A stretch of 8,797 nucleotides of DNA from UBA9647 sp035506075 (lineage in GTDB: Bacteria > Bacteroidota > Ignavibacteria > UBA10030): contig DATJQB010000500.1 in the NCBI GenBank assembly GCA_035506075.1, positions 1 to 8,797 of the forward strand. Reading direction: 5' to 3'. The translations under genes were made by a program, and so were the position numbers. Of this stretch, positions 1 through 7,700 are shown one piece after another; within the stretch, counting starts at the first letter, position 1, and the number at the start of each line of letters is the position of its first letter. Below the pieces are notes generated by a model. That model did not search any database, was not told the origin of the DNA, and worked only from the letters and a program-made list of their open reading frames with translations.

Positions 1-1
1 G

Positions 2-1522
2 TTCGTGATCAACTGCGGCATGTCGCACACACAAAACGTCCCTCTTCGTACCATGAGCCCATGGGTGCAGGATGCACTTGATGCGCTCGAATATGCCAAC
101 GGCCCCGCCACATCTCCCTGGGGCTCGCTCCGGGCCAGGCACGGTCATCCGGCGCCGTTTCATCTCCGGTACATGGAAATCGGAAACGAAAACGGCGGGG
201 CTCCGTACGCTGAGCGATTTGCCCTGTTCTATGACAGTATCAAATCGAAATATCCTGATGTCCACCTCATCACCGATGTTTGGGGCGGTTACCCGAACAA
301 CCGGCCGGTTGAGATGATTGATGAACATTACTATTCGTCGCCGAGGTTCTTCATAACCAATGCTGACAAGTATGACAGTTATGACAGGAAGGGACCGAAA
401 ATTTATGTCGGTGAGTATGCCGTCACGCAGGGATGTGGCAACGGCAATCTGCGTGCAGCGGTTGCCGAGGCAGCGTTCATGACCGGCATGGAACGGAATT
501 CCGATGTTGTTGCGATGGCCTCGTATGCTCCGTTGTTTGCGAACGTACACTACAAGAAATGGAACCCCGACCTGATCAATTTCGACGGCTCGCTTGGCTA
601 TGGAACGCCGTCGTACTACGTGCAGCAAATGTTCAGCACCAATCGCGGTGACGTAGTGCTGCAGAGCGACTGGGTTTCACAGGACCTTATTCGGGAACAC
701 GCTCCACGACGGAATGGGAAGATTGGCCTCGGCACCTGGAACACGCAGTCAGAGTACAAAGACATCAAGGTTACCAAGGGGGACAAGATTCTTTATGAGA
801 GCGATCTTGAATCTGACGCAAAAGGGTGGACGCGACTGAGCGGCAATTGGAAACTCGTTGACGGTTCGTTAAGGCAGGCGGCAGAAGGGTCGCAACGGCT
901 TGCGATGGCCGGGGACACATCGTGGGAGGACTACACCGTCACGCTCAAGGCAAGGAAGATCAGCGGGGCCGAGGGATTTCTCATCCTGTTCTCCGTCAAG
1001 GATTCTGATCGATGGGTATGGTGGAATATTGGAGGCTGGAATAATTCGCAACATGCGCTCGAGTACTCTGATGGGGATGGCAAATCCGTGATGGGACATT
1101 TCGTCCCGGGATCGGTCGAGACCGGGCGTTGGTACGACATCCGGATCGAGCTGAACGGTGAGCACATCAAATGCTACCTTGACGGGAAACTGATTCAGAA
1201 CGAAGTGTATGATACGACCCCGACCAAGCCGCTGTATGCGGTGGTCAGCCGGGTGACGGCGACGCATGAAATCATCGTGAAGGTTGCCAACGTTTCACCG
1301 ATGCCTGTGGATACAAAGATCGTCATAGACGGCGGGGTGTCGATTGCATCCGCCGGCAAATCTGTTGTCCTTACCTCGGCGTCGCCAACGGATGAGAACT
1401 CACTGGAGTTACCGACAAAGGTGATTCCGAAGTCAAAAACGCTCGAGGGCATCAGCAACGAGTTTCACTATACCTTTGATCCGAACTCTGTAACGGTGCT
1501 GCGACTGAAGGCTGATCATTAG
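2..1522 (+). CDS. GH51-family alpha-L-arabinofuranosidase with inserted concanavalin-like module (5' partial)
   Basis: This is the C-terminal part of an enzyme that releases terminal alpha-L-arabinofuranosyl groups from arabinoxylan or arabinan. Residues are numbered from the GTG at nt 5, which is an internal valine codon: the frame is already open at nt 2 and no start is visible. The family signature EIGNEN (58-63) supplies the acid/base Glu62, DEHYY (106-110) is the usual barrel motif, and IYVGEY (133-138) supplies the nucleophile Glu137. Residues about 260-418 form an inserted LamG/DUF1080-like beta-sandwich (opening LYESDLESDAKGW, later GRWYDIRIELNG and CYLDGK), a probable carbohydrate-binding module. 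The polypeptide then returns to the arabinofuranosidase C-terminal sandwich, ending FDPNSVTVLRLKADH. Both catalytic acids are present, so it is probably active. There is no T9SS tag at the C-terminus; export would depend on the missing N-terminus. Substrate is inferred from family only. Confidence 0.88.
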   Translation, partial: FVINCGMSHTQNVPLRTMSPWVQDALDALEYANGPATSPWGSLRARHGHPAPFHLRYMEIGNENGGAPYAERFALFYDSIKSKYPDVHLITDVWGGYPNNRPVEMIDEHYYSSPRFFITNADKYDSYDRKGPKIYVGEYAVTQGCGNGNLRAAVAEAAFMTGMERNSDVVAMASYAPLFANVHYKKWNPDLINFDGSLGYGTPSYYVQQMFSTNRGDVVLQSDWVSQDLIREHAPRRNGKIGLGTWNTQSEYKDIKVTKGDKILYESDLESDAKGWTRLSGNWKLVDGSLRQAAEGSQRLAMAGDTSWEDYTVTLKARKISGAEGFLILFSVKDSDRWVWWNIGGWNNSQHALEYSDGDGKSVMGHFVPGSVETGRWYDIRIELNGEHIKCYLDGKLIQNEVYDTTPTKPLYAVVSRVTATHEIIVKVANVSPMPVDTKIVIDGGVSIASAGKSVVLTSASPTDENSLELPTKVIPKSKTLEGISNEFHYTFDPNSVTVLRLKADH

Positions 1523-1573
1523 CCACGCGCAGGTTCCGATGCAGATTGTCTCATCCCACGTGACTGTTTTGTG

Positions 1574-1580
1574 AAAGGAG
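1574..1580 (+). promoter_or_regulatory. Ribosome binding site of the BNR-propeller gene
   Basis: AAAGGAG lies 6 nt before the ATG at 1587. It fixes that start over the internal Met10 codon and places the whole hydrophobic signal peptide in frame. No terminator-like hairpin is visible in the 64-bp gap after the arabinofuranosidase stop, so cotranscription with it is plausible. Confidence 0.75.
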
Positions 1581-1586
1581 TTCTGA

Positions 1587-3971
1587 ATGACTTCCGCGAC
1601 CGCTCGACGCTGCATGGGTGCGGCATTCGTCGCACTGTTCCTGGTCGTCTCTCTCGCCGCCGCGTTTCAGGCGAAGAGGGGAACCCGTATCATCTCTACC
1701 GATGCCACGCAACGGCTGAAGGGGTACGAGCAGTACCTGGAGATGAAGAAGAAATCTCCCTTTAAGGATCTGAAGTGGCAATTTGCCGGCCCGACCAACG
1801 TGGGCGGGCGCTGCGTTGATGTCGCTGTCGTCGCTCCGAAGGGGAAGAACTATACGATGTATGTTGCCACCGCTTCCGGAGGTCTGTGGAAGACCGAGAA
1901 TGAAGGGACCACGTGGGAGCCTGTGTTCGAACAGGCGGCCTCGACATCCTTCGGCGATGTCGCGATTGCGCCATCGAAACCGGAGATCATCTGGGTTGGG
2001 ACAGGCGAGGCGAACATTTTCCGGAGCTCGCAGGCAGGGTGCGGCGTCTTCAAGTCGACCGATGCCGGCAAGACCTGGCAGCACATGGGATTGACGGACA
2101 CCTACACCACTTCAAGAATCGTGATCCACCCGACGAATCCCGATATCGTCTATGTCGCGGCAACAGGTCACGAATGGACGACGAACCCCGAGCGCGGGGT
2201 CTATAAGACGAACGACGGGGGCAAGACATGGCAGAAAGTCCTGTTTATCAACGACCAGACGGGAGCCATCGATCTTGTGATGGATCCATCGGATCCCGAG
2301 ACGATCTACGCGGCCACCTGGCAGAGGACAAGGCTGAAGTGGAACGACCCCCGCAATCGGGCGGACTACACAGGCAGCGGGATTCACAAATCGACCGACG
2401 GCGGCAAGACCTGGAAGCAGATCAACAACGGGCTTCCGGAGGCGAAATTCCGCGGCCGCATCGGCATCGACATCGCGCGGTCCAATCCGAACGTGCTCTA
2501 TGCCTACATCGACAATTATCAGCAGAGCGCCAGCGACAGCGGAGCGATGGATTCGTATGGGCGGCCGTCGACAGGTGCGATACGGGGGGCAACGATCTTC
2601 CGGACAGATGACGCAGGCGGATCGTGGAAGCAGGTAAGCGGATTGAGTGACACCACCCGTCAATACATGGAGCGCCATTCCGCCACCTACGGGTGGGTGT
2701 TCGGACAAATCAGGGTTGATCCAAACGACGCCAACACGATTTATACTATGGGATTGTTCCTCAATGTATCGACAGACGGAGGAAGGACGTTCAAGAGGCT
2801 TCAGGGGATGCATGTCGATCATCATGGACTCTGGATCGATCCGGATAATTCAAACTACCTTGTCAACGTCAATGATGGCGGAACGTACGTCTCCTACGAC
2901 AAGGGCAAGAACTGGCACAGCTTCACGGACAAGATACCTTCGACTCAATTCTTCAACATTGCGTACGACATGGACACACCGTTTCGTGTGTACGGCTCGG
3001 TGCAGGACTACGGCAGTTTTCGCGGTGTGATCGATCTGAGCCGGGGACGAGATCATATTCCGGCGGCAAAGTTCGATCCGGCTCCCGGCGGAGAGGGATC
3101 GTCACATGCCATCGATCCGACAAATCCGGCGATTGTGTATTCGGCCGGATTCTACGGTACGATTACCAGGACCGACGTCGTCAAGGGAGTTTCGAAACGA
3201 CTGCTTCCACGCACGTTTGACGATGAACCAAGGATGCGCGGCGAATGGGTGGCTCCCTTCATCATCTCTCCGCACAATTCCAATATCATCTACCATGGCA
3301 TGCAGTATATCATGCGCTCGCTCGACCAGGGGAACACGTGGGAGCAAATCAGTCCCGATCTCACCTACAACACAACCTCCGAGATGGGGGACATTTCGTA
3401 CCATACGCTCACATCGATTTCTGAATCGCCGCTGCGATTCGGTCTGCTCTATGCCGGCACCGACGACGGAAAAGTCCACATGACCCGGGACGGCGGGAAA
3501 CACTGGCAGGAGATCATGGAGGGACTGCCGTACCAAAAGTGGGTGTCACGCATCATCGCATCAGCGTATGATCTTGGCACAGTCTACATGACACAAAATG
3601 GGAAACGCGATGACGATTTCACGCCGTATGTGTGGAAATCCACAAATTTTGGAAAAACCTGGACCGACATCTCCAAGGGAATTCCTCTTGGACCCGTCAA
3701 TGTGATTCGTGAAGACCCAAAGCTCAAGGACGTTCTTTACATCGGAACTGATCACGGCGTGTATGTATCGAAGGATGCCGGGAAGTCATGGGATGTGCTT
3801 GGCGGCAACCTGCCGATGACCTACGTTTTGGATCTGGTGGTCCACCCCCGTGAGAATCTGGTGATCATCGGTACTCACGGGCGCGGTGTCTGGGTGTTGG
3901 ACGCGACAACTGTGAACAAGCCAAAGAACCGCCCCTCCAGATTCGATGATGAGGATCTCGAGATCGAATAA
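1587..3971 (+). CDS. Secreted Asp-box/BNR-repeat (sortilin/VPS10-like) beta-propeller protein
   Basis: This 794-residue protein has an N-terminal signal peptide (basic TARR, then a hydrophobic stretch at about 11-26) and is built almost wholly of Asp-box repeats. I count eleven S/T-x-D-x-G-x-T-W-like motifs, near residues 102-110, 157-164, 207-215, 269-276, 339-347, 395-402, 436-443, 578-585, 633-640, 685-692 and 728-735. They alternate with blade strands of the HPTNPDIVYV type. The ending THGRGVWVLD is characteristic of a large bacterial family annotated as BNR-repeat 'glycosyl hydrolase', VPS10/sortilin-like or photosystem II stability factor-like; these names reflect the fold, not a shown activity. 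Members I know often run to about 1000 residues with an extra C-terminal region. This one stops soon after the last blade with an acidic tail (FDDEDLEIE) and no T9SS tag. It sits 64 bp after an arabinofuranosidase, so a glycan-related role is possible but unproven. A GH74-type enzyme is a less likely alternative. Confidence 0.88.
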   Translation: MTSATARRCMGAAFVALFLVVSLAAAFQAKRGTRIISTDATQRLKGYEQYLEMKKKSPFKDLKWQFAGPTNVGGRCVDVAVVAPKGKNYTMYVATASGGLWKTENEGTTWEPVFEQAASTSFGDVAIAPSKPEIIWVGTGEANIFRSSQAGCGVFKSTDAGKTWQHMGLTDTYTTSRIVIHPTNPDIVYVAATGHEWTTNPERGVYKTNDGGKTWQKVLFINDQTGAIDLVMDPSDPETIYAATWQRTRLKWNDPRNRADYTGSGIHKSTDGGKTWKQINNGLPEAKFRGRIGIDIARSNPNVLYAYIDNYQQSASDSGAMDSYGRPSTGAIRGATIFRTDDAGGSWKQVSGLSDTTRQYMERHSATYGWVFGQIRVDPNDANTIYTMGLFLNVSTDGGRTFKRLQGMHVDHHGLWIDPDNSNYLVNVNDGGTYVSYDKGKNWHSFTDKIPSTQFFNIAYDMDTPFRVYGSVQDYGSFRGVIDLSRGRDHIPAAKFDPAPGGEGSSHAIDPTNPAIVYSAGFYGTITRTDVVKGVSKRLLPRTFDDEPRMRGEWVAPFIISPHNSNIIYHGMQYIMRSLDQGNTWEQISPDLTYNTTSEMGDISYHTLTSISESPLRFGLLYAGTDDGKVHMTRDGGKHWQEIMEGLPYQKWVSRIIASAYDLGTVYMTQNGKRDDDFTPYVWKSTNFGKTWTDISKGIPLGPVNVIREDPKLKDVLYIGTDHGVYVSKDAGKSWDVLGGNLPMTYVLDLVVHPRENLVIIGTHGRGVWVLDATTVNKPKNRPSRFDDEDLEIE

Positions 3972-3978
3972 AGATTCT

Positions 3979-4017
3979 GCCGGTCCTCCCGGAATGCGTG
4001 ATTCCGGGAGGATTGGT
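3979..4017 (+). terminator. Strong hairpin terminator after the BNR-propeller gene
   Basis: Beginning 8 nt after the stop codon, CCTCCCGGAAT (3985-3995) and ATTCCGGGAGG (4001-4011) form a perfect 11-bp stem around the 5-nt loop GCGTG. The pairing can be extended outward to 3979/4017, for about 17 pairs including three G-U. No long T-tract follows, only scattered Ts (GGTGTTTCGTTCC from 4022). It is therefore a probable terminator or mRNA 3'-end stabiliser rather than a textbook intrinsic terminator. The core is symmetric and could act on both strands. Confidence 0.7.
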
Positions 4018-4327
4018 CCGCAGGTGTTTCGTTCCGAAGCATTATCGTATTCCTCTCACACCATCCCGCCGTCCTCCACTCACTCGTGAATTGTCGACAA
4101 GCTGCTGTATTGTCGAGAGGCGTTCTATGTGTTCGTCATGCTCCTACATTCTCCTGCGCGTACCCACTGTGACGCCCCCCAACGGAATTCCGGCGGCGTG
4201 TCTCGAAATGGGACGTTCAATATGACACAAATGCGCTATTGTCTCTTGCCTAATGTCTCATCACACTATGAAATCGTCTCAGGTGTCTGTTCCCTGAATC
4301 GGATACCAAACGCCCGAATTCGATGCA

Positions 4328-4350
4328 AGACCTGCCTCGGAAGCAGGTCT
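4328..4350. repeat. Inverted repeat 1: 8-bp arms, 7-nt loop
   Basis: AGACCTGC (4328-4335) and GCAGGTCT (4343-4350) are perfect reverse complements around CTCGGAA. No T-tract follows on either strand, so it is not an obvious terminator. Either a structured-RNA stem or a 23-bp DNA dyad (operator-like) would fit. It is the first member of a cluster of three. Confidence 0.7.
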
Positions 4351-4356
4351 CGCGGC

Positions 4357-4379
4357 TGTCAACCCGGTCGCGGTTGACA
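4357..4379. repeat. Inverted repeat 2: 8-bp arms, 7-nt loop, containing TTGACA
   Basis: TGTCAACC (4357-4364) and GGTTGACA (4372-4379) are perfect reverse complements around CGGTCGC. The geometry is the same as in the preceding dyad, but the arms are unrelated in sequence. The right arm holds TTGACA, a perfect sigma70 -35 hexamer. However, at the standard 17-nt spacing the -10 position reads GAACTT, so a promoter is not supported. Confidence 0.68.
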
Positions 4380-4415
4380 ATCTCTGGAACAATGTTGAAC
4401 TTACTGTAGCACCGT

Positions 4416-4444
4416 AGATCGCGACGTTCTTCCGGTCGTGATCT
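4416..4444. repeat. Inverted repeat 3: 10-bp arms, 9-nt loop
   Basis: AGATCGCGAC (4416-4425) pairs with GTCGTGATCT (4435-4444) around GTTCTTCCG. Nine pairs are Watson-Crick and one would be G-U in the + strand transcript (G4421 with T4439). On the opposite strand that pair becomes an A-C mismatch. This favours, weakly, a + strand RNA stem in the leader of the downstream VWA gene. Confidence 0.65.
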
Positions 4445-4767
4445 CCACCCTCATCATTCATGCAACACTTGCACCTGACGCTTTCGCTGTAGTCTGACCG
4501 CCGCGTGTCTCCTCCCGGGCCGAGGAGCTTGTCGCGCGCCGCGCTCAGGCTGCTGCCGGACGATGTTCGCGCGGACTCTCAGTCGGGATCATGCCGCCTT
4601 GTAGTACATCGCTCGCATCAGTCCCCCATCCACGCGCACATCTCCTGAGACTGGCTCAGGCAAGCCGGTCTGCTTCGGTAGGTCAGACGACATGCGCTTT
4701 TCACGATCCGAAAGTCATTCACTGCAACGGTACGCAGTTGTGGCGCTTTCCAATTCGATCTAATCTC

Positions 4768-4774
4768 AAGGAGG
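4768..4774 (+). promoter_or_regulatory. Ribosome binding site deciding the start of the VWA surface protein
   Basis: AAGGAGG, a near-complete Shine-Dalgarno sequence, lies 5 nt before the ATG at 4780. The frame is open further upstream to an ATG at 4591, but that would put 63 residues with no signal-peptide character ahead of an ideal signal peptide. Start at 4780 is therefore strongly preferred. Confidence 0.88.
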
Positions 4775-4779
4775 TTGTC

Positions 4780-7700
4780 ATGAACTACAGGCAAACAGTT
4801 CTTTTGTTTGTGTGCTTGCTGTTGGCGGTTGCTATTCCGTCATCAGCGTTTGCTCAGGGTGTGAGCTCGATGCCGCCGAGGCCGGGAGGGATTGAGAAGC
4901 AGAAGGGAGCGGGCTTCATAGGCACGACTTCGAATGCCGGGAACAAGTATGTCCGCGTCTTTATGGGGACGACAGACGGACGGTTCACAATCGGTACCGC
5001 CGATGGTCGCAGGCTTCTCTACGGCTTTCCCAGCGAGGGATCAACATCGTGGACGACGATACGTGTTGACTCGACATACTATAACACGCGCAACACCACG
5101 ACGACGGGTTATGTCTACGGGGCGACGGGGTTCGGCGCGGGAACTGCATCGATCGATCCTTCTGACAGCTCGCTCGTCATGAAGTGGAGTTTGCCGAACT
5201 CGATCGACGTGACGCAGCGCCTGACACCTGTCATCGGCGATTCATCAGGCGCAATTTGGATTCAATATACGATCAAGAACAACGATACGAAGAGCCATGG
5301 TGTCGGTGCGTTGCTGATGTTCGATACCCAGGTGAATACCAATGACGCTGCTCTTCTTCAAACGAGCACAACAGGCGTCGTCCAGAGGGACACAGTCTTC
5401 GTGGCTCCCGGCATTCCTTCATACTGGCAGGCGTTTGAAGGCACACCCGCTGCGCCGGGGCTTGTCAGCAGGGCTACACTCACGGGGCCGGGAGTTGTCA
5501 CACCGGACAAACTGGCAATTGGATCGTGGGGATATTTCAGCGGCGTGCTCTGGGACTACACACGCACAGGAAGCGGGTACGGCGACAGTGCGGTGTTGAT
5601 GCAATGGGCGCTCCGGACACTCGCGTCCGGTGCTTCCGTGACGATTGCAACGATGTATGGCACCGGTTCGGTATCAGTTTCACAAGGCATACTCTCGATG
5701 AACCTTGCCGGACCGTCATCTCTTAGCGTTGTCGGCACGGCACTCTCTCCAAATCCGTTTGACATCATCCTGAACGTGCAGAACACGGGGACGGCGACTG
5801 CGAACAATGTCACAGCAACGCTCTCGCTCCCGAGCGGTCTCACGCTTGCGTCCGGCACTGCGACAAAGACCGTCAGCCCCTCCTCGCTTGCGCAGAATGC
5901 GTCAGGCGTCGTGACGTGGTCTGTCCAGGCAGCGAATGCAAGCAAGGCAGCCGGCGATACCCTCCAATATACAGTTGCGACAACCGCCACCGGTTTGCAG
6001 ACGTACTCGCTCTCGCGAAAGGTCTTCATCCCGTACATTCAGACCGGCTCCACGATGAATTTGATCTACAACCAGATCGATGCAAGCGCGTTCCCTGTGA
6101 TAAAATCCTACGTGAGTGCGAACACGCTGGCAGGCGTGTCGATTACAGGGCTCACGACGAGCAACTTTGCGGTAAAAGAGGACGGGGTGTCGCAGACTCC
6201 AATCACCGTGACGCCGGTCGGCACAGGCGGATCGAGCATCTCAGTCATGCTGACAATCGACAAAAGCGGCAGCATGGCCGGTCAGCCTTTGACCGATGCG
6301 CGCACCGCGGCAACGACATTCACGAGCCTTCTCCAGACAGGTGACAAGGCAGGCGTGATTTCGTTCGACGATGTGATCACCGTCGTCCAGGGCTTTACAT
6401 CCGACAAGACAGTTTTGGCGAATGCAATCAACAGCATCGTCTCGGGTAACTCGACGGCAATCTACGATGCACTCTATGAATCTGTGAACCAGACTCGGTT
6501 GCAGTCGGGCCGAAAGGCAATTATCCTGATGACCGACGGCATCGACAACGCGAGCACTCACGCGCTGAGCGCCGCGATCGCGTACGCGAACCAGTATAGC
6601 ATCCCGGTGTTTACGATCGGTCTGGGAATAACTTCCGGCTCGTCGGGGGAATCGGTGCTGCAGCAGATTGCAACACAGACCGGAGGTGCATACTACGCCG
6701 CACCCACATCAGCCGATTTGTCGCGCATCTACCAGAGCATCTCTCAACAACTCGCCAATCAGTACCTGATTACCTACACAACGAGCAACTCGGCACGCAA
6801 TGGAACCGTGCGTACAGTCAACATCACCGTCAATTACAACAGCCTCACCGACAACAAATCAAAACAATACACGGCTCCCAACACAGCGACTGTCGCGAGC
6901 ATCGCGCCGACAGGGTCCACGACGGCGACGATCGGTGTGCCGTTCTACATCGACGTGAAAGTGGGAGATCCTACGGCAGTTTCTGATTTGTATAGTCTCG
7001 TCTTCAAGCTCAGCGCTAGCAGCGCCTACTGTTCGTACGTCAATGGAAGTGCGATCGCCGGGACATACCTGGGCTCAGGCCCGGTCATTGCGTTCCAGAT
7101 GGTCGATGCGCAGACCGTCAGCGGCGGCATCACCAAGGCTGCCACGCCCGGAGTGAGCGGAAGTGGCGTGGTTGCAAGGGCCCAGTTCCTCGTCCCGACG
7201 ACAATCACCTCATCGTTCGTCGTGACGTTCTCGCTCTACGATGTCAGCGGCACGAATTCGTCGGGCGGGCCGATTCAATTCTCGCCCACGACGTTCAGCG
7301 TAACAGTCTCTCCGGGAACTTCGGGCGGCAATGCACAGGTGTGGCCGGGTGATTGCGACAACAACGGAGTGACGAACGCCTCTGATATTCTCCCGCTCGG
7401 AATCTATTACGGACAATCGCGGCCGGGAGCCAACAGTCCGGGTAACCAATGGTCTGCCTACACACGGGCTTATTGGGTCGCTGAGCCCCCTGGAAAGCTC
7501 GTGTACGCGGATGCAGATGGAAGCGGAACGATCGATGCAGCGGATCTGCTGCCCATCGGATTAAATTATGGCAAGACACATACGGTCACGACAAACAGCA
7601 TCGAGCAGCCGTCGGTGGCAGCGGCCGGGGATCGACAGGTTGATGGATCGCTGCAGTTGGGAGCGATCACCCGCGGGACTTCGCCCATGCGGGTCCTCGT

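Larger units (their letters stand above)
3972..4779. other. 808-bp intergenic region with no convincing gene
   Basis: The short open frames here (for example 4129-4377 +, 4279-4461 -) lack a ribosome binding site, a recognisable motif or plausible composition, and I do not call them. The region contains the terminator hairpin at its left end, a 10-bp perfect palindrome TTGTCGACAA (4091-4100), another CGGAATTCCG (4183-4192), the hairpin cluster at 4328-4444, and smaller inverted repeats at 4509-4527 (CTCCTC/GAGGAG, 7-nt loop), 4644-4660 (CCTGAG/CTCAGG, 5-nt loop) and 4721-4738 (ACTGC/GCAGT, 8-nt loop). The promoter of the downstream VWA gene must lie here, but I could not find a clear Bacteroidota-type TTG...TAnnTTTG or sigma70 pair. 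I see no tRNA and no recognised riboswitch. Confidence 0.6.

Noticed and set aside
2112..2825. 237-codon minus-strand open frame inside the propeller gene
   Set aside because: It is antisense to the repeat-rich coding frame, with no ribosome binding site or family resemblance. Such frames are common opposite GC-rich genes.
4091..4116. TTGTCGACAA palindrome with a nearby TTGTCGA as an operator pair
   Set aside because: The palindrome is only 10 bp, the second copy is partial, and it lies almost 700 bp from the next start codon; chance is adequate.
4183..4192. CGGAATTCCG palindrome
   Set aside because: A single 10-bp palindrome without a partner or positional logic; expected by chance at this length scale.
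4129..4377. 82-codon + strand open frame in the intergenic region
   Set aside because: It has no ribosome binding site and no recognisable motif, and it overlaps the hairpin cluster.
4357..4379. Possible integron attC-like site (GTTGACA with inverted partner)
   Set aside because: The core sites should read RYYYAAC and GTTRRRY. The arms here do not fit either, and no integrase or gene cassette is visible.
4374..4402. Sigma70-type promoter from the perfect TTGACA hexamer
   Set aside because: At 17-nt spacing the -10 position is GAACTT. The nearest TA-rich hexamer (TACTGT, 4402-4407) would need a 22-nt spacer, and the likely host group often uses a different promoter consensus.
4644..4700. Cyclic-di-GMP (GEMM-I) riboswitch-like string around CAGGCAAGCC and CTTCGGTAGGTCAG
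   Set aside because: Only fragments resemble the consensus; the second conserved strand (ACGCAAAGCC-like) and the expected stem order are missing.
5556..6038. 160-codon minus-strand open frame inside the VWA gene
   Set aside because: The + strand frame has clear domain structure throughout; this is its antisense shadow.
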